Of a DNA stretch of 64,000 nucleotides, positions 43,925 to 53,297 are shown in pieces; position 1 is the first letter of the stretch; each line of letters starts with the position of its first letter. The notes under the pieces are model-generated. The model ran no database searches and was not told the DNA's origin. It saw only the letters and a list, made by a program, of their open reading frames with translations. This stretch comes from JAVJST01 sp040219295. GTDB taxonomy: Bacteria > Pseudomonadota > Alphaproteobacteria > Rhodospirillales > Casp-alpha2. The DNA lies in contig JAVJST010000005.1 in NCBI GenBank assembly GCA_040219295.1, positions 744,001-808,000 of the forward strand, in the 5' to 3' direction. The translations under genes and the position numbers were made by a program.

Positions 43925-45892
43925 ATGGGCGAAACACTTTCCGATCGTCCCGTCGGTGATGCCGGATCGGGAACAGATGACGACGGCGAAGGTCGGTTGT
44001 CCGGTGTCGACTGCATCAAGTCTTACCTGACGAGATTGCCGATGGGCGCCGGCGTCTACCGGATGATCAACAGGCGCGGCGACGTGCTTTATGTCGGCAA
44101 GGCGAAGAGCCTGCGAAAGCGCGTCGCGAGTTACACGAACCTGACGCGGCAGTCGAACCGAATTCGGCGGATGATAAACGAGACCGTCGCCATGGAGTTC
44201 GTCTCGACCCACACCGAGGCCGAGGCGCTGCTGCTGGAATCCGATCTCATCAAGCGATACGCGCCGCGGTACAACATCCTCCTGCGCGACGACAAGTCGT
44301 TTCCGGCGATCCTCGTGACCGGCGACCACGACTATCCCCAGGTTCTCAAGCACAGGGGTGCCAGAAAGCGGAAAGGCCAGTATTTCGGGCCATTCGCCTC
44401 GGTCTGGGCGGTCAATGAGACGCTGACGTTTCTGCAACGCGTGTTCCTGCTCAGGACATGTACCGACAGTGTTTTCGACAGCCGCACCCGCCCGTGCCTG
44501 CTCTTTCAGATCAAGCGATGCTCGGCACCCTGTGTCGGGCGGATCGACAAAGAGGCATATGGCGTGCTTGTCGCCCAGGCGCGGGATTTTCTCTCGGGCC
44601 GAAGCCACGATATCCAGCAGGAATTGGCCGACAAGATGCAGAAGGCCAGCGACGAGCTCGATTTCGAGATTGCCGCCCAGTATCGAGATAGAATCCGGGC
44701 GTTGACGCGGATTCAGTCCCATCGCGGTATGGTCCTGTCCGATACCCGCCCGACCGACGTGATCGCAGTTCATCAATCGGGCGGACAAAGTTGCGTGCAG
44801 GTGTTCTTTTTCCGGGGCGGCAACAACTACGGAAATCGGGCATACTACCCCACGCATGCCCGCGAGGCTGGCGCCGGCGAAGTCCTCGAGGCCTTCATTG
44901 GCCAGTTCTATGCCAAGGTTCAACCGCCCCGACGGGTCATCATCAGTATCGATGTGCCAAATCACGACTTGCTCGAGAAGGCGCTGTGCCTTCGGGCCGA
45001 TCACAAGGTCAGGATCACCGTGCCCGTGCGCGGCGAGAAGCGGGACCTTGTCGATGCCGCAGTGGTCAACGCCCGTGAGGCGCTCGGGCGGCGGATGTCG
45101 GAAAGCGCGTCGCAACGCAAGTTGCTGGAGGGACTGGCCGAGAAACTGGCCCTCGACGGCGCACCCGAGCGGATCGAGGTCTATGACAACAGCCACGTTG
45201 CCGGCCGGGACGCCGTCGGGGCAATGATCGTCGCCGGCCCCGAAGGTTTCATGAAACAGGCCTACCGCAAGTTCACGATCAAGAACGCCAAGAATGTTGC
45301 CGGAAAGGGGGAGGTCAGGGAACTCGCTGACGGTGCTCAGCGGCCTTACAGTGCCGGAGACGACTACGGCATGATGCGCGAGGTGCTCAACAGGCGATTC
45401 TCCCGGGCCCTGCGCGAGGATCCTGACCGGACCAGCGGTCAGTGGCCCGACCTGCTGTTAATTGACGGGGGCAAGGGCCAGTTGCAGATCGCCCGCGATG
45501 TCCTGGCCGAACTCGGCATCGAGGACGTGGCGTTGGCGGCAGTCGCCAAGGGGCCGGACCGAAACGCCGGACGGGAAACCATCTACATGCCCGACCGGTC
45601 GCCGGTAAACCTGATGAGCCGCGATCCGGTGCTGTACTTCATTCAGCGCCTGCGCGACGAGGCCCATCGATTTGCCATCGGCACCCACCGGGGGAAACGG
45701 GGCAAATCGACGCACCGTTCGGCCCTCGACGAGATTCCCGGAATCGGTGCGGCCCGGAAAAAGGCCCTGCTTCATCATTTTGGCGCGGTTTCGGCGATCC
45801 AGCAGGCGGGCAGGCGCGATCTTGAGGCCGTTGACGGGATTAGCGCGGCGATCGCCGAACGAATCTACGGCTGGTTCCATCCCGAGGACTGA
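43925..45892 (+). CDS. uvrC: excinuclease ABC subunit C
   Basis: 655 residues. GIY-YIG nuclease domain (about 37-115; GVYRMINRRGDVLYVGKAKS), UvrB-binding UVR motif (about 225-260), a central Cys-rich turn (CLLFQIKRCSAPCVGR), an RNase-H-like C-terminal nuclease (YDNSHVAGRDAVGAM, LLIDGGKGQLQIA) and a helix-hairpin-helix end (DEIPGIGAARKKALL). It makes both cuts in nucleotide excision repair. Confidence 0.97.
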   Translation: MGETLSDRPVGDAGSGTDDDGEGRLSGVDCIKSYLTRLPMGAGVYRMINRRGDVLYVGKAKSLRKRVASYTNLTRQSNRIRRMINETVAMEFVSTHTEAEALLLESDLIKRYAPRYNILLRDDKSFPAILVTGDHDYPQVLKHRGARKRKGQYFGPFASVWAVNETLTFLQRVFLLRTCTDSVFDSRTRPCLLFQIKRCSAPCVGRIDKEAYGVLVAQARDFLSGRSHDIQQELADKMQKASDELDFEIAAQYRDRIRALTRIQSHRGMVLSDTRPTDVIAVHQSGGQSCVQVFFFRGGNNYGNRAYYPTHAREAGAGEVLEAFIGQFYAKVQPPRRVIISIDVPNHDLLEKALCLRADHKVRITVPVRGEKRDLVDAAVVNAREALGRRMSESASQRKLLEGLAEKLALDGAPERIEVYDNSHVAGRDAVGAMIVAGPEGFMKQAYRKFTIKNAKNVAGKGEVRELADGAQRPYSAGDDYGMMREVLNRRFSRALREDPDRTSGQWPDLLLIDGGKGQLQIARDVLAELGIEDVALAAVAKGPDRNAGRETIYMPDRSPVNLMSRDPVLYFIQRLRDEAHRFAIGTHRGKRGKSTHRSALDEIPGIGAARKKALLHHFGAVSAIQQAGRRDLEAVDGISAAIAERIYGWFHPED

Positions 45893-45941
45893 CTGTCGGG
45901 ACTTCTCGACGAAGCGGCCGTGGCCGGGTATGTAGTCACGC

Positions 45942-46562
45942 ATGTATCTCGCGTTGCCGAATATCCTGACGTACACGCGCATCCTCGCGATTCCGATCGT
46001 GGTGGGAGTTTTTTTTGTGCCTGATCCGTACGGCAGCTGGACGGCGCTTGGCGTATACACATACGCCTGCATCACGGATTTCTTCGACGGCTATCTGGCG
46101 CGCGCCTGGCACCAGCAATCGGCTCTGGGACGGTTCCTCGACCCGATCGCCGACAAACTGCTTGTCGCCGGCGTCTTGTTCTCATTGGTCGGTGCCGATC
46201 GTATCAGCGGGCTCGAGATCATTCCGGCGGCCATCATCCTCGGCCGCGAGATTCTGGTTTCGGGACTTCGCGAGTTTCTGGCCGAGATTCGGGTCGGCGT
46301 GCCTGTCAGCCAACTGGCGAAGTGGAAGACAACGATTCAGATGCTGTGTCTCGGTTTTCTTCTGGTCGGGCCGAACGGACCCGATTTTGGACCCGTGTCG
46401 ACGCTTGAGATCGGTGTGTACGGCTTGTGGGCCGCGGCTCTCCTGACGCTGATCACCGGCTACGACTATCTCAACCATGGACTCCGGCACATCCGGGAAA
46501 CAGACATGGCGGCGGAAAAGGCCGCGGCCGAAGCTCTGGAATCCCAGTCCGACAATGAATAA
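45942..46562 (+). CDS. pgsA: CDP-diacylglycerol-glycerol-3-phosphate 3-phosphatidyltransferase
   Basis: 206 residues, multi-helix membrane enzyme. The CDP-alcohol phosphotransferase motif D-x2-DG-x2-AR-x8-G-x3-D-x3-D is complete (TDFFDGYLAR, then GRFLDPIADK). It makes phosphatidylglycerol phosphate. It follows uvrC, a common pairing. Confidence 0.96.
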   Translation: MYLALPNILTYTRILAIPIVVGVFFVPDPYGSWTALGVYTYACITDFFDGYLARAWHQQSALGRFLDPIADKLLVAGVLFSLVGADRISGLEIIPAAIILGREILVSGLREFLAEIRVGVPVSQLAKWKTTIQMLCLGFLLVGPNGPDFGPVSTLEIGVYGLWAAALLTLITGYDYLNHGLRHIRETDMAAEKAAAEALESQSDNE

Positions 46563-46571
46563 GTTCCCTTC

Positions 46572-47099
46572 ATGAGACAGAGAAGCTTTGGACTGGTCGG
46601 GTGGAGCGGCAGCGGCAAGACGACGCTGCTGACCCAGTTGCTGCCGAAGCTGATCGAGTACGGCCTGACCGTCTCGACTATGAAGCACACGCACCATGCT
46701 TTTGACATCGACAAGCCCGGCAAGGATTCCCACAATCACCGCATGGCCGGGGCAATGGAAGTCATGGTGACATCGTCGAACCGGTGGGCGTTGATGCATG
46801 AACTGCGTGGCGAGCCGGAACCCGACGTCGAGACAATGCTTGCAAAGATGTCGCCGGTCGACCTTGTCCTTATCGAGGGTTTCAAATCCCATCGCCATGC
46901 CAAGATGGAGGTCTATCGGCCCTCGCTCGGAAAACCGTTGTTGGCTGCGACCGACGACACCGTGGTCGCGGTCGCCACCAACGAGCCGCTCGAGGCGATG
47001 CACGTGCCTATCCTGGATCTCGACAATGTCGATGAAGTCGCGCGGTTCATCCTCGACTTCGTCGGGTTCGAGAACGCAAAGCGACATGGCGCAGCTTAA
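46572..47099 (+). CDS. mobB: molybdopterin-guanine dinucleotide biosynthesis adaptor MobB
   Basis: 175 residues. Walker A is GLVGWSGSGKTTLLTQ; MKHTHHAFDIDKPGKDS and LVLIEGFKSHRHAKMEV are MobB motifs. It binds GTP and assists attachment of GMP to molybdopterin; mobA is not in the window. The moeA start overlaps its end by 14 bp. Confidence 0.94.
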   Translation: MRQRSFGLVGWSGSGKTTLLTQLLPKLIEYGLTVSTMKHTHHAFDIDKPGKDSHNHRMAGAMEVMVTSSNRWALMHELRGEPEPDVETMLAKMSPVDLVLIEGFKSHRHAKMEVYRPSLGKPLLAATDDTVVAVATNEPLEAMHVPILDLDNVDEVARFILDFVGFENAKRHGAA

Positions 47100-48375
47100 A
47101 GACGATTGCTTCGCGTTCGGCGATGCGCTGACTCCCTTGGACGAAGCTCTTGACCTGCTGCGCGACAAAGTTCGTGCCGGTGCCGAACCGCGCCCCGTGA
47201 TCGACGTCGCGGTTGATGACGCACTCTGTCGCATCCTGGCGAAAGACATTGTCGCGACGCGGGCAGTTCCGCCGCACGACAATAGCGCCGTTGACGGCTA
47301 TGCCGTGTATTTCGACGACCTAAGTCCTGACGGTGACACACGCTTGCCGGTCAACGGACGGGTCGCCGCCGGACATCCCCTCGACAAGCCCGCTGTCCGT
47401 GGCGAGGCGGTAAGGATCTTCACCGGTGCGCCGATGCCGGTGGGGTCGGATGGAACGCAGGCGAGCGGACCCGACACCGTGTTCATGGACGAGGACGCGA
47501 CAGTCGAGGGCGACACAGTTGTCCTGCCGGCTGGGCTTAAGCGCGGGTCGAACCGACGCGACGCCGGGGAGGACATCAAGGCGGGCGAGACCATCTTGGC
47601 GCGCGGCACGCATCTGCGACCGCAGGAGCTTGGCCTCGCGGCGTCCGTTGGACTCTCACGTTTACCCGTCTACGCGCCGCTCCGGGCGGCGGTGTTCTCT
47701 ACCGGCGACGAAGTCCGTGACCCGGCCGACGATGCGCCCGAGGGCTGCGTGTTCGACGCTAACCGTTACACCGTCAAGGGATTGCTCAGGGGGCTGGGTA
47801 TCGAGACAACCGATCTCGGAATCCTGCCGGACAAGGCCGACGTGATCGCGCGTGCCCTCGCCGAGTCCGCGGTCGAGAATGACCTGTTGATCACGTCGGG
47901 TGGTGTATCGACAGGTGAGGAAGATCACGTGCGCAGCGCCGTTGAGGCAGGCGGGTCGCTGCATCTCTGGCGGCTGGCGATCAAACCGGGACGCCCGATC
48001 GCGCTTGGGCAGGTTGGGCAGGCGGCCTTCATCGGTCTACCCGGCAATCCGGTCGCCGCCATGGTGACGTTCATGATGGTGGCGCGTCCCCTGATTCTCT
48101 GGTTGTCGGGCGCCGGCGAGGTCGAGGTGCCGCGTTACACCGTCCGCACGGCGTTCAGGCACAAGAAGAAGGTCGGCCGGCGCGAGTGGGTCCGGGTCCG
48201 GCTCAATGGCGGTGGGCCAGACATGCCGGTCGTGCACAAGGATCATTCCGGTGGTGCCGGCATTCTCGCGTCGATGGCGGGCGCCGACGGCCTCGTCGAG
48301 CTCCCCGAGGATGTAGAATCGGTGGGCGTGGGTGATATCGTCATGTATCTGCCGTTCAACGAGGTCTGGCGATGA
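47086..48375 (+). CDS. moeA: molybdopterin molybdotransferase MoeA
   Basis: 429 residues. PPHDNSAVDGYAVYFDDL, IFTGAPMPVGSD, FSTGDEVRDPADD, LITSGGVSTGEEDHV and IGLPGNPVAAMV are the MoeA signature. It inserts molybdenum into molybdopterin-AMP. Some moeA copies carry an unusual basic insert near the PHDN motif; none is seen. ATG at 47086, overlapping mobB; the stop overlaps moaD. Confidence 0.95.
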   Translation: MAQLKDDCFAFGDALTPLDEALDLLRDKVRAGAEPRPVIDVAVDDALCRILAKDIVATRAVPPHDNSAVDGYAVYFDDLSPDGDTRLPVNGRVAAGHPLDKPAVRGEAVRIFTGAPMPVGSDGTQASGPDTVFMDEDATVEGDTVVLPAGLKRGSNRRDAGEDIKAGETILARGTHLRPQELGLAASVGLSRLPVYAPLRAAVFSTGDEVRDPADDAPEGCVFDANRYTVKGLLRGLGIETTDLGILPDKADVIARALAESAVENDLLITSGGVSTGEEDHVRSAVEAGGSLHLWRLAIKPGRPIALGQVGQAAFIGLPGNPVAAMVTFMMVARPLILWLSGAGEVEVPRYTVRTAFRHKKKVGRREWVRVRLNGGGPDMPVVHKDHSGGAGILASMAGADGLVELPEDVESVGVGDIVMYLPFNEVWR

Positions 48376-48626
48376 AAGTGCTCTACTTTGCGTGGATGCG
48401 CGAGAAGGTCGGTCATGGGAAGGATACGTTCGACTCGGTACCGGATGGCGTGTCGACAGTGGGCGACCTGATTGCCTATCTGGCGGGCCTGCAGGGCGGC
48501 TATGCCGCCGCATTCGCCGACCAGTCGGTGGTTCGGGCTGCCGTCAACCAAACGTACGTCGAACTGTCCCATCCGGTGGCGGATGGCGACGAGGTGGCGT
48601 TTTTCCCGCCGGTTACCGGCGGCTGA
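48372..48626 (+). CDS. moaD: molybdopterin synthase sulfur carrier subunit MoaD
   Basis: 84 residues, ubiquitin-like fold, ending PPVTGG. The C-terminal Gly-Gly is the site of thiocarboxylate formation. It overlaps moeA by 4 bp and precedes moaE. Confidence 0.94.
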   Translation: MKVLYFAWMREKVGHGKDTFDSVPDGVSTVGDLIAYLAGLQGGYAAAFADQSVVRAAVNQTYVELSHPVADGDEVAFFPPVTGG

Positions 48627-48639
48627 TTAACGGGGCTTC

Positions 48640-49122
48640 ATGATGAGAACCGTCAGGGTCCAGATGGAGGACTTCGATCCCGGAGACGAGATCGAGGCGC
48701 TGAGTGCCGAGGACACTTCCATCGGCGGCATCGCGAGTTTCGTTGGAACCGTCCGGGGTACGGATGATGGTGAGACCGTCGCCGCCATGACGCTGGAACA
48801 CTACCCGGGGATGACCGAGAAGGCCCTCGAGCACATCGTCACCGAGGCCGAGGGCCGTTGGCCGCTCAAGGGCGTGACCGTGATCCATCGTTACGGCCGG
48901 CTCGAGCCCGGCGAGCGGATCGTACTGGTGGTGACGGCATCGGCGCACCGACAGGCGGCGTTCGACGCCTGCGCGTTCTTAATGGATTGGCTGAAGACCA
49001 AAGCGCCGTTCTGGAAGCTCGAGGAGAAACCGTCCGGCGCTGAGTGGGTCGACGCGCGTGATAGCGATGACGCCGCCGCCGCCCGATGGGCCGGCAAGGA
49101 CGGAGAAAACGGGACAACGTGA
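48640..49122 (+). CDS. moaE: molybdopterin synthase catalytic subunit MoaE
   Basis: 160 residues. GGIASFVGTVRGTDDGE, LEHYPGMTEKALE, RYGRLEPGERIVLVVT and KTKAPFWKLEE (catalytic Lys region) are conserved. With MoaD it converts precursor Z to molybdopterin. It ends 10 bp from the convergent chemoreceptor gene. Confidence 0.95.
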   Translation: MMRTVRVQMEDFDPGDEIEALSAEDTSIGGIASFVGTVRGTDDGETVAAMTLEHYPGMTEKALEHIVTEAEGRWPLKGVTVIHRYGRLEPGERIVLVVTASAHRQAAFDACAFLMDWLKTKAPFWKLEEKPSGAEWVDARDSDDAAAARWAGKDGENGTT

Positions 49123-49131
49123 TCGGGTCGG

Positions 49132-50544
49132 TCAGGCGATCCGGAAACCCATCCGGAAACCGCCCCAGTGCTTTCCGCGGACGACGATCGGCGCCGACAG
49201 GTCCTTCATCATGACGAACTTGCCGCCGCCCATGTCGCGGCGGTAGGTCTGCATGAGAAACGGCTTGGTGTTCTGGCCCGCGCGCAATCCGGTGCGGTCG
49301 TTGAAAATGCGTCGGTTTCGGCAGTTTGCGTTGTTCCAGTCGGGATCGTCGCCCTGCGGCTGCGAGAACTTCCTGTTGTGCGTCGGCAGGTATCCGTTCC
49401 GGTCAACTGCGGCGCAAAACACGATCCGTTCATCCCTGGTCAGAATGTCTTCCTGGATCGGCGGCAGAACCTCGTCGGTCAAGGACACGAATGCCGTCAT
49501 GACCTGCTCGGGATTGGAGCCCTTGATCGGCGCGTAGTTCTCGTCGAACAGGTCCACCTGGGAAATCCGTCCCGAATCGATCGCGTCTTCGAACAGCCCG
49601 GCAATTTGAGTGGCGGCGTCGGTGACCGCCTGAATCAGGTTGCTGTCGTGGGTCTTCCATCCGCTGGCGACGATAAAACCGATCAGTTCTTCGCTGTTGT
49701 CGAGGCACGTCGAAAGCCGCGCGTCGGCGCTCGACAAGTCGTCCGTGGTCCGGGAAATACCCTCGTTCAGTCCGCCGATCCGGTCGACGACCTGATCGCA
49801 TTTCGAGCGGCAGTCGGCGACCGCGCCTGAAATCTCACCGATGTTGCTGCCAACGTTCCGGACGACCCCGTCGAACCCCTCGACGGCGCCGGTGATCGAT
49901 CCGATGCCTTCATTCACGTTGTCGGCGACTGATACCGTTTCGGCGCAAGTGTCCTTGAGGCGCGAGACGCTGTTGGTCAGACCGACGACTGCTTCGTCGA
50001 TGTCATTGGTCGAACGCGCAGTCTGCGTTGCCAGTCCCTTGACCTCACCGGCGACGACGGCAAATCCCTTGCCGGCCTCGCCCGCCCGGGCAGCTTCGAT
50101 CGTCGCGTTCAGGGCCAGGAGGTTGGTCTTCTTGGCGATGCTTTCGATATCCTGCGACATCCTGTTGACGCCGGCGAGGGACTCCTCCAGCGATCCGAGA
50201 CGCTCCTCGATCTCACGCACCGATGTCGTCAGGCGTTCGATCTCACCGGTCGAACGATTGACGGTCGAACGCGACTCCGACATTTCGGATGCCGCCCGGT
50301 CGATACTGTCGCGCGTGTTCCCGCCGGCTTCGTCGATCTGGCGAATGGTCTCGTTCATATCGTTGACCGTGGCGACGACGTCCGCGAACAACTGGGACAG
50401 GGTTTCGACGAACTGGCGCGTTGCCTCGACACTGCCGGATATATCGGCGAACTCCAACGCCAAGGATTCGACCCGCGTCAGTACGGAGTCCGCGAATTCG
50501 TCGGCGTCTGCGGCGGGTCTCGACGACGTGGCTATATCGTTCAT
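49132..50544 (-). CDS. soluble methyl-accepting chemotaxis protein
   Basis: 470 residues without a membrane helix. The signalling hairpin is intact (ESIAKKTNLLALNATIEAAR, then GKGFAVVAGEVKGLATQT), about residues 130-175. The C-terminal ~170 residues form a possible cytoplasmic sensor domain (VDLFDENYAPIKG, DRNGYLPTHNRKFS, then MMKDLSAPIVVRGKHWGGFR). The ligand is unknown. It stands alone, with no che operon nearby. Confidence 0.88.
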   Translation of the reverse strand: MNDIATSSRPAADADEFADSVLTRVESLALEFADISGSVEATRQFVETLSQLFADVVATVNDMNETIRQIDEAGGNTRDSIDRAASEMSESRSTVNRSTGEIERLTTSVREIEERLGSLEESLAGVNRMSQDIESIAKKTNLLALNATIEAARAGEAGKGFAVVAGEVKGLATQTARSTNDIDEAVVGLTNSVSRLKDTCAETVSVADNVNEGIGSITGAVEGFDGVVRNVGSNIGEISGAVADCRSKCDQVVDRIGGLNEGISRTTDDLSSADARLSTCLDNSEELIGFIVASGWKTHDSNLIQAVTDAATQIAGLFEDAIDSGRISQVDLFDENYAPIKGSNPEQVMTAFVSLTDEVLPPIQEDILTRDERIVFCAAVDRNGYLPTHNRKFSQPQGDDPDWNNANCRNRRIFNDRTGLRAGQNTKPFLMQTYRRDMGGGKFVMMKDLSAPIVVRGKHWGGFRMGFRIA

Positions 50545-51021
50545 GAGAGTCTCGCATATTCTAATCAGTAGAATTACGGCTCCGACGACTCCTGTCGGAG
50601 GTCATCTAGTTTAGGGGTCCGGTGGGGATTCGCAACGGAGTCAGAATTGGATCCCGACGGTGTTTCCCCGTCGAAGCCCGTATTGCAGTTCAACCTTGCC
50701 GTCCATCTGGTCGAGGCGCCCAACGCGGTGCACGAGCGGTTCGACTGCGTCTGTTCGACGAGAGCAAAGGGGGAGTATGAGTGGCATGCGACGATCAGAA
50801 TCGACAGCGCGACAAGTAAGGGATCTTACGCCGACGGATGTGGTCGGGGAGGGTCCAAGCCGAAACCGCAGAATGCGAGAACCTGATCGATAAAGCCGGG
50901 ACAATCGGCCGCCCGTGACCTAAAGGCCGCGAGAAAACAGCGTCAATGATTCGGTGCAGACACGTACGACCGTGCAGTCCGGATGCGTAGACCAGTCGTG
51001 GAGAGCCAATTCGGTGCGCGA
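50545..51021. other. 477-bp intergenic region between the chemoreceptor gene and ilvE
   Basis: No intact gene is supported. A minus-strand frame (50641-50904) ends LDQMDGKVELQY and GNTVGIQF, reminiscent of the C-terminus of a histidine kinase, but no catalytic part precedes it. The region is also the upstream side of the minus-strand chemoreceptor gene and the downstream side of ilvE. Confidence 0.45.
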
Positions 51022-51927
51022 TCAGGCGGCCGATGTTTTTGAATTCTCCGTTACCTTGCCAACGGCGCGTTCGTAGTCGTGCATCAACTGTTTGGTGATT
51101 TCACCCACGGTGAAGGTCATGTCATCGATTTTACCGATCGGAGTCACTTCAGCGGCTGTCCCGGTTGCGAAGACCTGCTCCGCGTTCTTGAGCTCGTCCG
51201 GCATGATGGCACGTTCCACGACTTCGATGCCGCGCGCCTTCGCCAAATCGATCACCGTGCGACGGGTGATGCCGTCAAGGAAGCAGTCTGGCTTCGGCGT
51301 GTGGAGAATGTTGTCGCCGAACGTCATGAACAGGTTTGCGCCCGTCAGTTCGGCGACCTGACCGCGATAATCCAGCATCAGCGCGTCGTTGTAGCCCTCC
51401 CGCTCGGCGGTATGCTTGGACAGCGTGCAGATCATGTACAGACCGGCGGCCTTGGCGAAGACCGGCGCGCATTCCGGCGCCGGCCGGCGCCATGTCGAAG
51501 TCTTTACCGAGATGCCTTTCATGCGGGCCTCCGGTGAGAAGTAAGACGGCCAAGGCCAGGCCGCGATCGCCAGGTTGATCTTGTTGTTCTGAGCGCTGAC
51601 GCCCATCATTTCGCTGCCGCGCCAAGCGACCGGCCGAATATAGCCGTCGACGATTTCGTTCGCTTCGAGGACCGCTTCGCAGGCGGCATCTACCTCGGCA
51701 ACACTGTACGGAATCTTGAAACCCATGACGTCGGCGGAATAGTGCAGCCGTTCGTTATGCTCGGTCAGTTTGAATATCTTACCGCCGTAGGCGCGTTCGC
51801 CCTCGAATACGCTCGACGCATAGTGCAGTCCGTGGGTCAGGACGTGGACCTTGGCGTCGCGCCACGGCACCATTTCGCCATTGAACCATATGAATCCGTC
51901 ACGATCGGCATAATTCTCGGCACTCAT
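51022..51927 (-). CDS. ilvE: branched-chain amino acid aminotransferase
   Basis: 301 residues, PLP fold type IV. HGLHYASSVFEGERAYGG, FAKAAGLYMICTLSKH (Lys for the cofactor in the AKAAG segment), and VAELTGANLFM with GITRRTVIDLAKARG are present. It transaminates leucine, isoleucine and valine. The divergent marR gene lies 109 bp away. Confidence 0.93.
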   Translation of the reverse strand: MSAENYADRDGFIWFNGEMVPWRDAKVHVLTHGLHYASSVFEGERAYGGKIFKLTEHNERLHYSADVMGFKIPYSVAEVDAACEAVLEANEIVDGYIRPVAWRGSEMMGVSAQNNKINLAIAAWPWPSYFSPEARMKGISVKTSTWRRPAPECAPVFAKAAGLYMICTLSKHTAEREGYNDALMLDYRGQVAELTGANLFMTFGDNILHTPKPDCFLDGITRRTVIDLAKARGIEVVERAIMPDELKNAEQVFATGTAAEVTPIGKIDDMTFTVGEITKQLMHDYERAVGKVTENSKTSAA

Positions 51928-51998
51928 CGCAATAATCTTCCAAGTCAGCGGTTTAGAGTTTAACAGTGTTGCATTCGGTACCAGTTCCGGGCATATAT

Positions 51999-52013
51999 GT
52001 CAATAATGCTGAC
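51999..52013. promoter_or_regulatory. possible operator between ilvE and marR
   Basis: GTCA and TGAC arms (extending to ATGTCA/TGACGT, five of six matching) flank a 7-bp centre. It lies in the 109-bp divergent spacer, about 25 bp upstream of the marR start. MarR proteins commonly bind such sites next to their own gene; the arms here are short. Confidence 0.3.
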
Positions 52014-52036
52014 GTAAATCGATTGCACCTTTTCAT

Positions 52037-52516
52037 ATGCCTCTTGCCAAAGCCAATCCCCTGTTCCTGCGTGACGCCGATTTGCGGGAGGCGCTGGAAC
52101 TGCTTTTCTTCGGTTACAGGGATTTCACGTCGGAGGCAGACGCCATCCTCGCCAACTACGGGTTCGGCCGCGCCCATCACCGGGTGATCTATTTCGTTGG
52201 TGCCAACCCGGGCCTCTCGGTGAGCGAACTGCTTGGCACTCTTCAGGTAACCAAGCAAAGTCTCTCACGGGTGCTGGGCCAGTTGGTTGATGAGCGGTTC
52301 GTCGAACAGCGGACCGATGCCGATGACCGGCGCAGGCGGTTGCTGTTTTTGACAGAGAAAGGCCAGGGCCTTGAGAACGAGCTGACCGAAAGACAGTGCG
52401 CCTTGATCGCCAGGGCCTATCGGCAGGCGGGGGCTTCGTCGGTTGCCGGGTTTCGGACGGTGATGATGGGGATCATCAATGAGAAAGACCGCCAACGGTT
52501 CGACAGCAAGGATTGA
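52037..52516 (+). CDS. MarR-family transcription regulator (PetP-like)
   Basis: 159 residues. A winged helix-turn-helix has SVSELLGTLQVTKQSLSRVL and a DADDRRRRLLFLTEKG wing. It precedes an OmpR-type regulator, the order seen for petP-petR in Rhodobacter, so it may be PetP-like. Its ligand and targets are unknown. Confidence 0.88.
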   Translation: MPLAKANPLFLRDADLREALELLFFGYRDFTSEADAILANYGFGRAHHRVIYFVGANPGLSVSELLGTLQVTKQSLSRVLGQLVDERFVEQRTDADDRRRRLLFLTEKGQGLENELTERQCALIARAYRQAGASSVAGFRTVMMGIINEKDRQRFDSKD

Positions 52517-52594
52517 CGAAACGGCATGTCGCGCATCTCAATGCCATGCGTGACGTGTTAACCTCGCGGGTAGCAAGGAGAGCAACCGGCAGCC

Positions 52595-53287
52595 ATGATG
52601 TCCGCGTCGACTTCGGAACCACCGCATATTCTCGTCGTCGATGACGATGACCGCTTGCGCAGTTTGCTGCGCCAGTACCTAAGCGACAACAAGTTCATTG
52701 TATCGGTTGCGGCGGATGCCGCTGAAGCGCGGCGCTGCTTGGAGTCGATTACCTTCGACCTCATCGTGCTCGACCGCATGATGCCAGGAGAAACCGGCCT
52801 CGATCTTGCGGCCAGTCTCCGTCGCGCCAGCGAGGTGCCTATTCTCATGCTCACGGCCATGGCCGAGGCCGACGATCGGATCGACGGGCTCGAGGCGGGT
52901 GTCGACGACTATCTGACGAAGCCGTTCGAACCGCGTGAGTTGCTCTTGCGCATTCAGGGTATCCTGCGCCGTGTGCCGAAGGATGCGGGTGTCAAGGTTG
53001 TGACAATGGGCGATCATGAGTTTGACGCTGCCCGTGGCGAGTTGACCCGCGACGGAAGCCTCGTTCGCCTGACCGAGGCCGAAGCCGCTTTGTTGACGGC
53101 TTTGGCAGAGCGGGCGGGAGAAGTGCTCGAACGGGAACGGCTGATTGAACTGACCGGCGCCATCGGCACAGTCCGCGCGGTCGACGTTCAGGTCACGCGG
53201 CTGCGGCGAAAGATCGAGCGTGATCCGCGCGCTCCACGGTATCTACAGACCGTTCGCGGTCGCGGCTACGTCCTTCGTCCGGACTGA
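52595..53287 (+). CDS. OmpR-family response regulator (PetR-like)
   Basis: 230 residues. Receiver domain (about 11-125) with phospho-acceptor Asp60 (LIVLDRMMPGETG), Thr87, and Lys109 (DDYLTKPF). C-terminal winged helix (about 140-230; LTEAEAALLTALAERAGEV, TVRGRGYVLRP). Its stop precedes the kinase gene by 10 bp. Partner is the downstream EnvZ-like kinase. Confidence 0.95.
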   Translation: MMSASTSEPPHILVVDDDDRLRSLLRQYLSDNKFIVSVAADAAEARRCLESITFDLIVLDRMMPGETGLDLAASLRRASEVPILMLTAMAEADDRIDGLEAGVDDYLTKPFEPRELLLRIQGILRRVPKDAGVKVVTMGDHEFDAARGELTRDGSLVRLTEAEAALLTALAERAGEVLERERLIELTGAIGTVRAVDVQVTRLRRKIERDPRAPRYLQTVRGRGYVLRPD

Positions 53288-53297
53288 GGAGCACCGC

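Noticed and set aside
43775..45196. 473-codon minus-strand frame opposite uvrC
   Set aside because: uvrC on the plus strand has full family motifs; the antisense product is low-complexity and rich in Arg/Gln/His.
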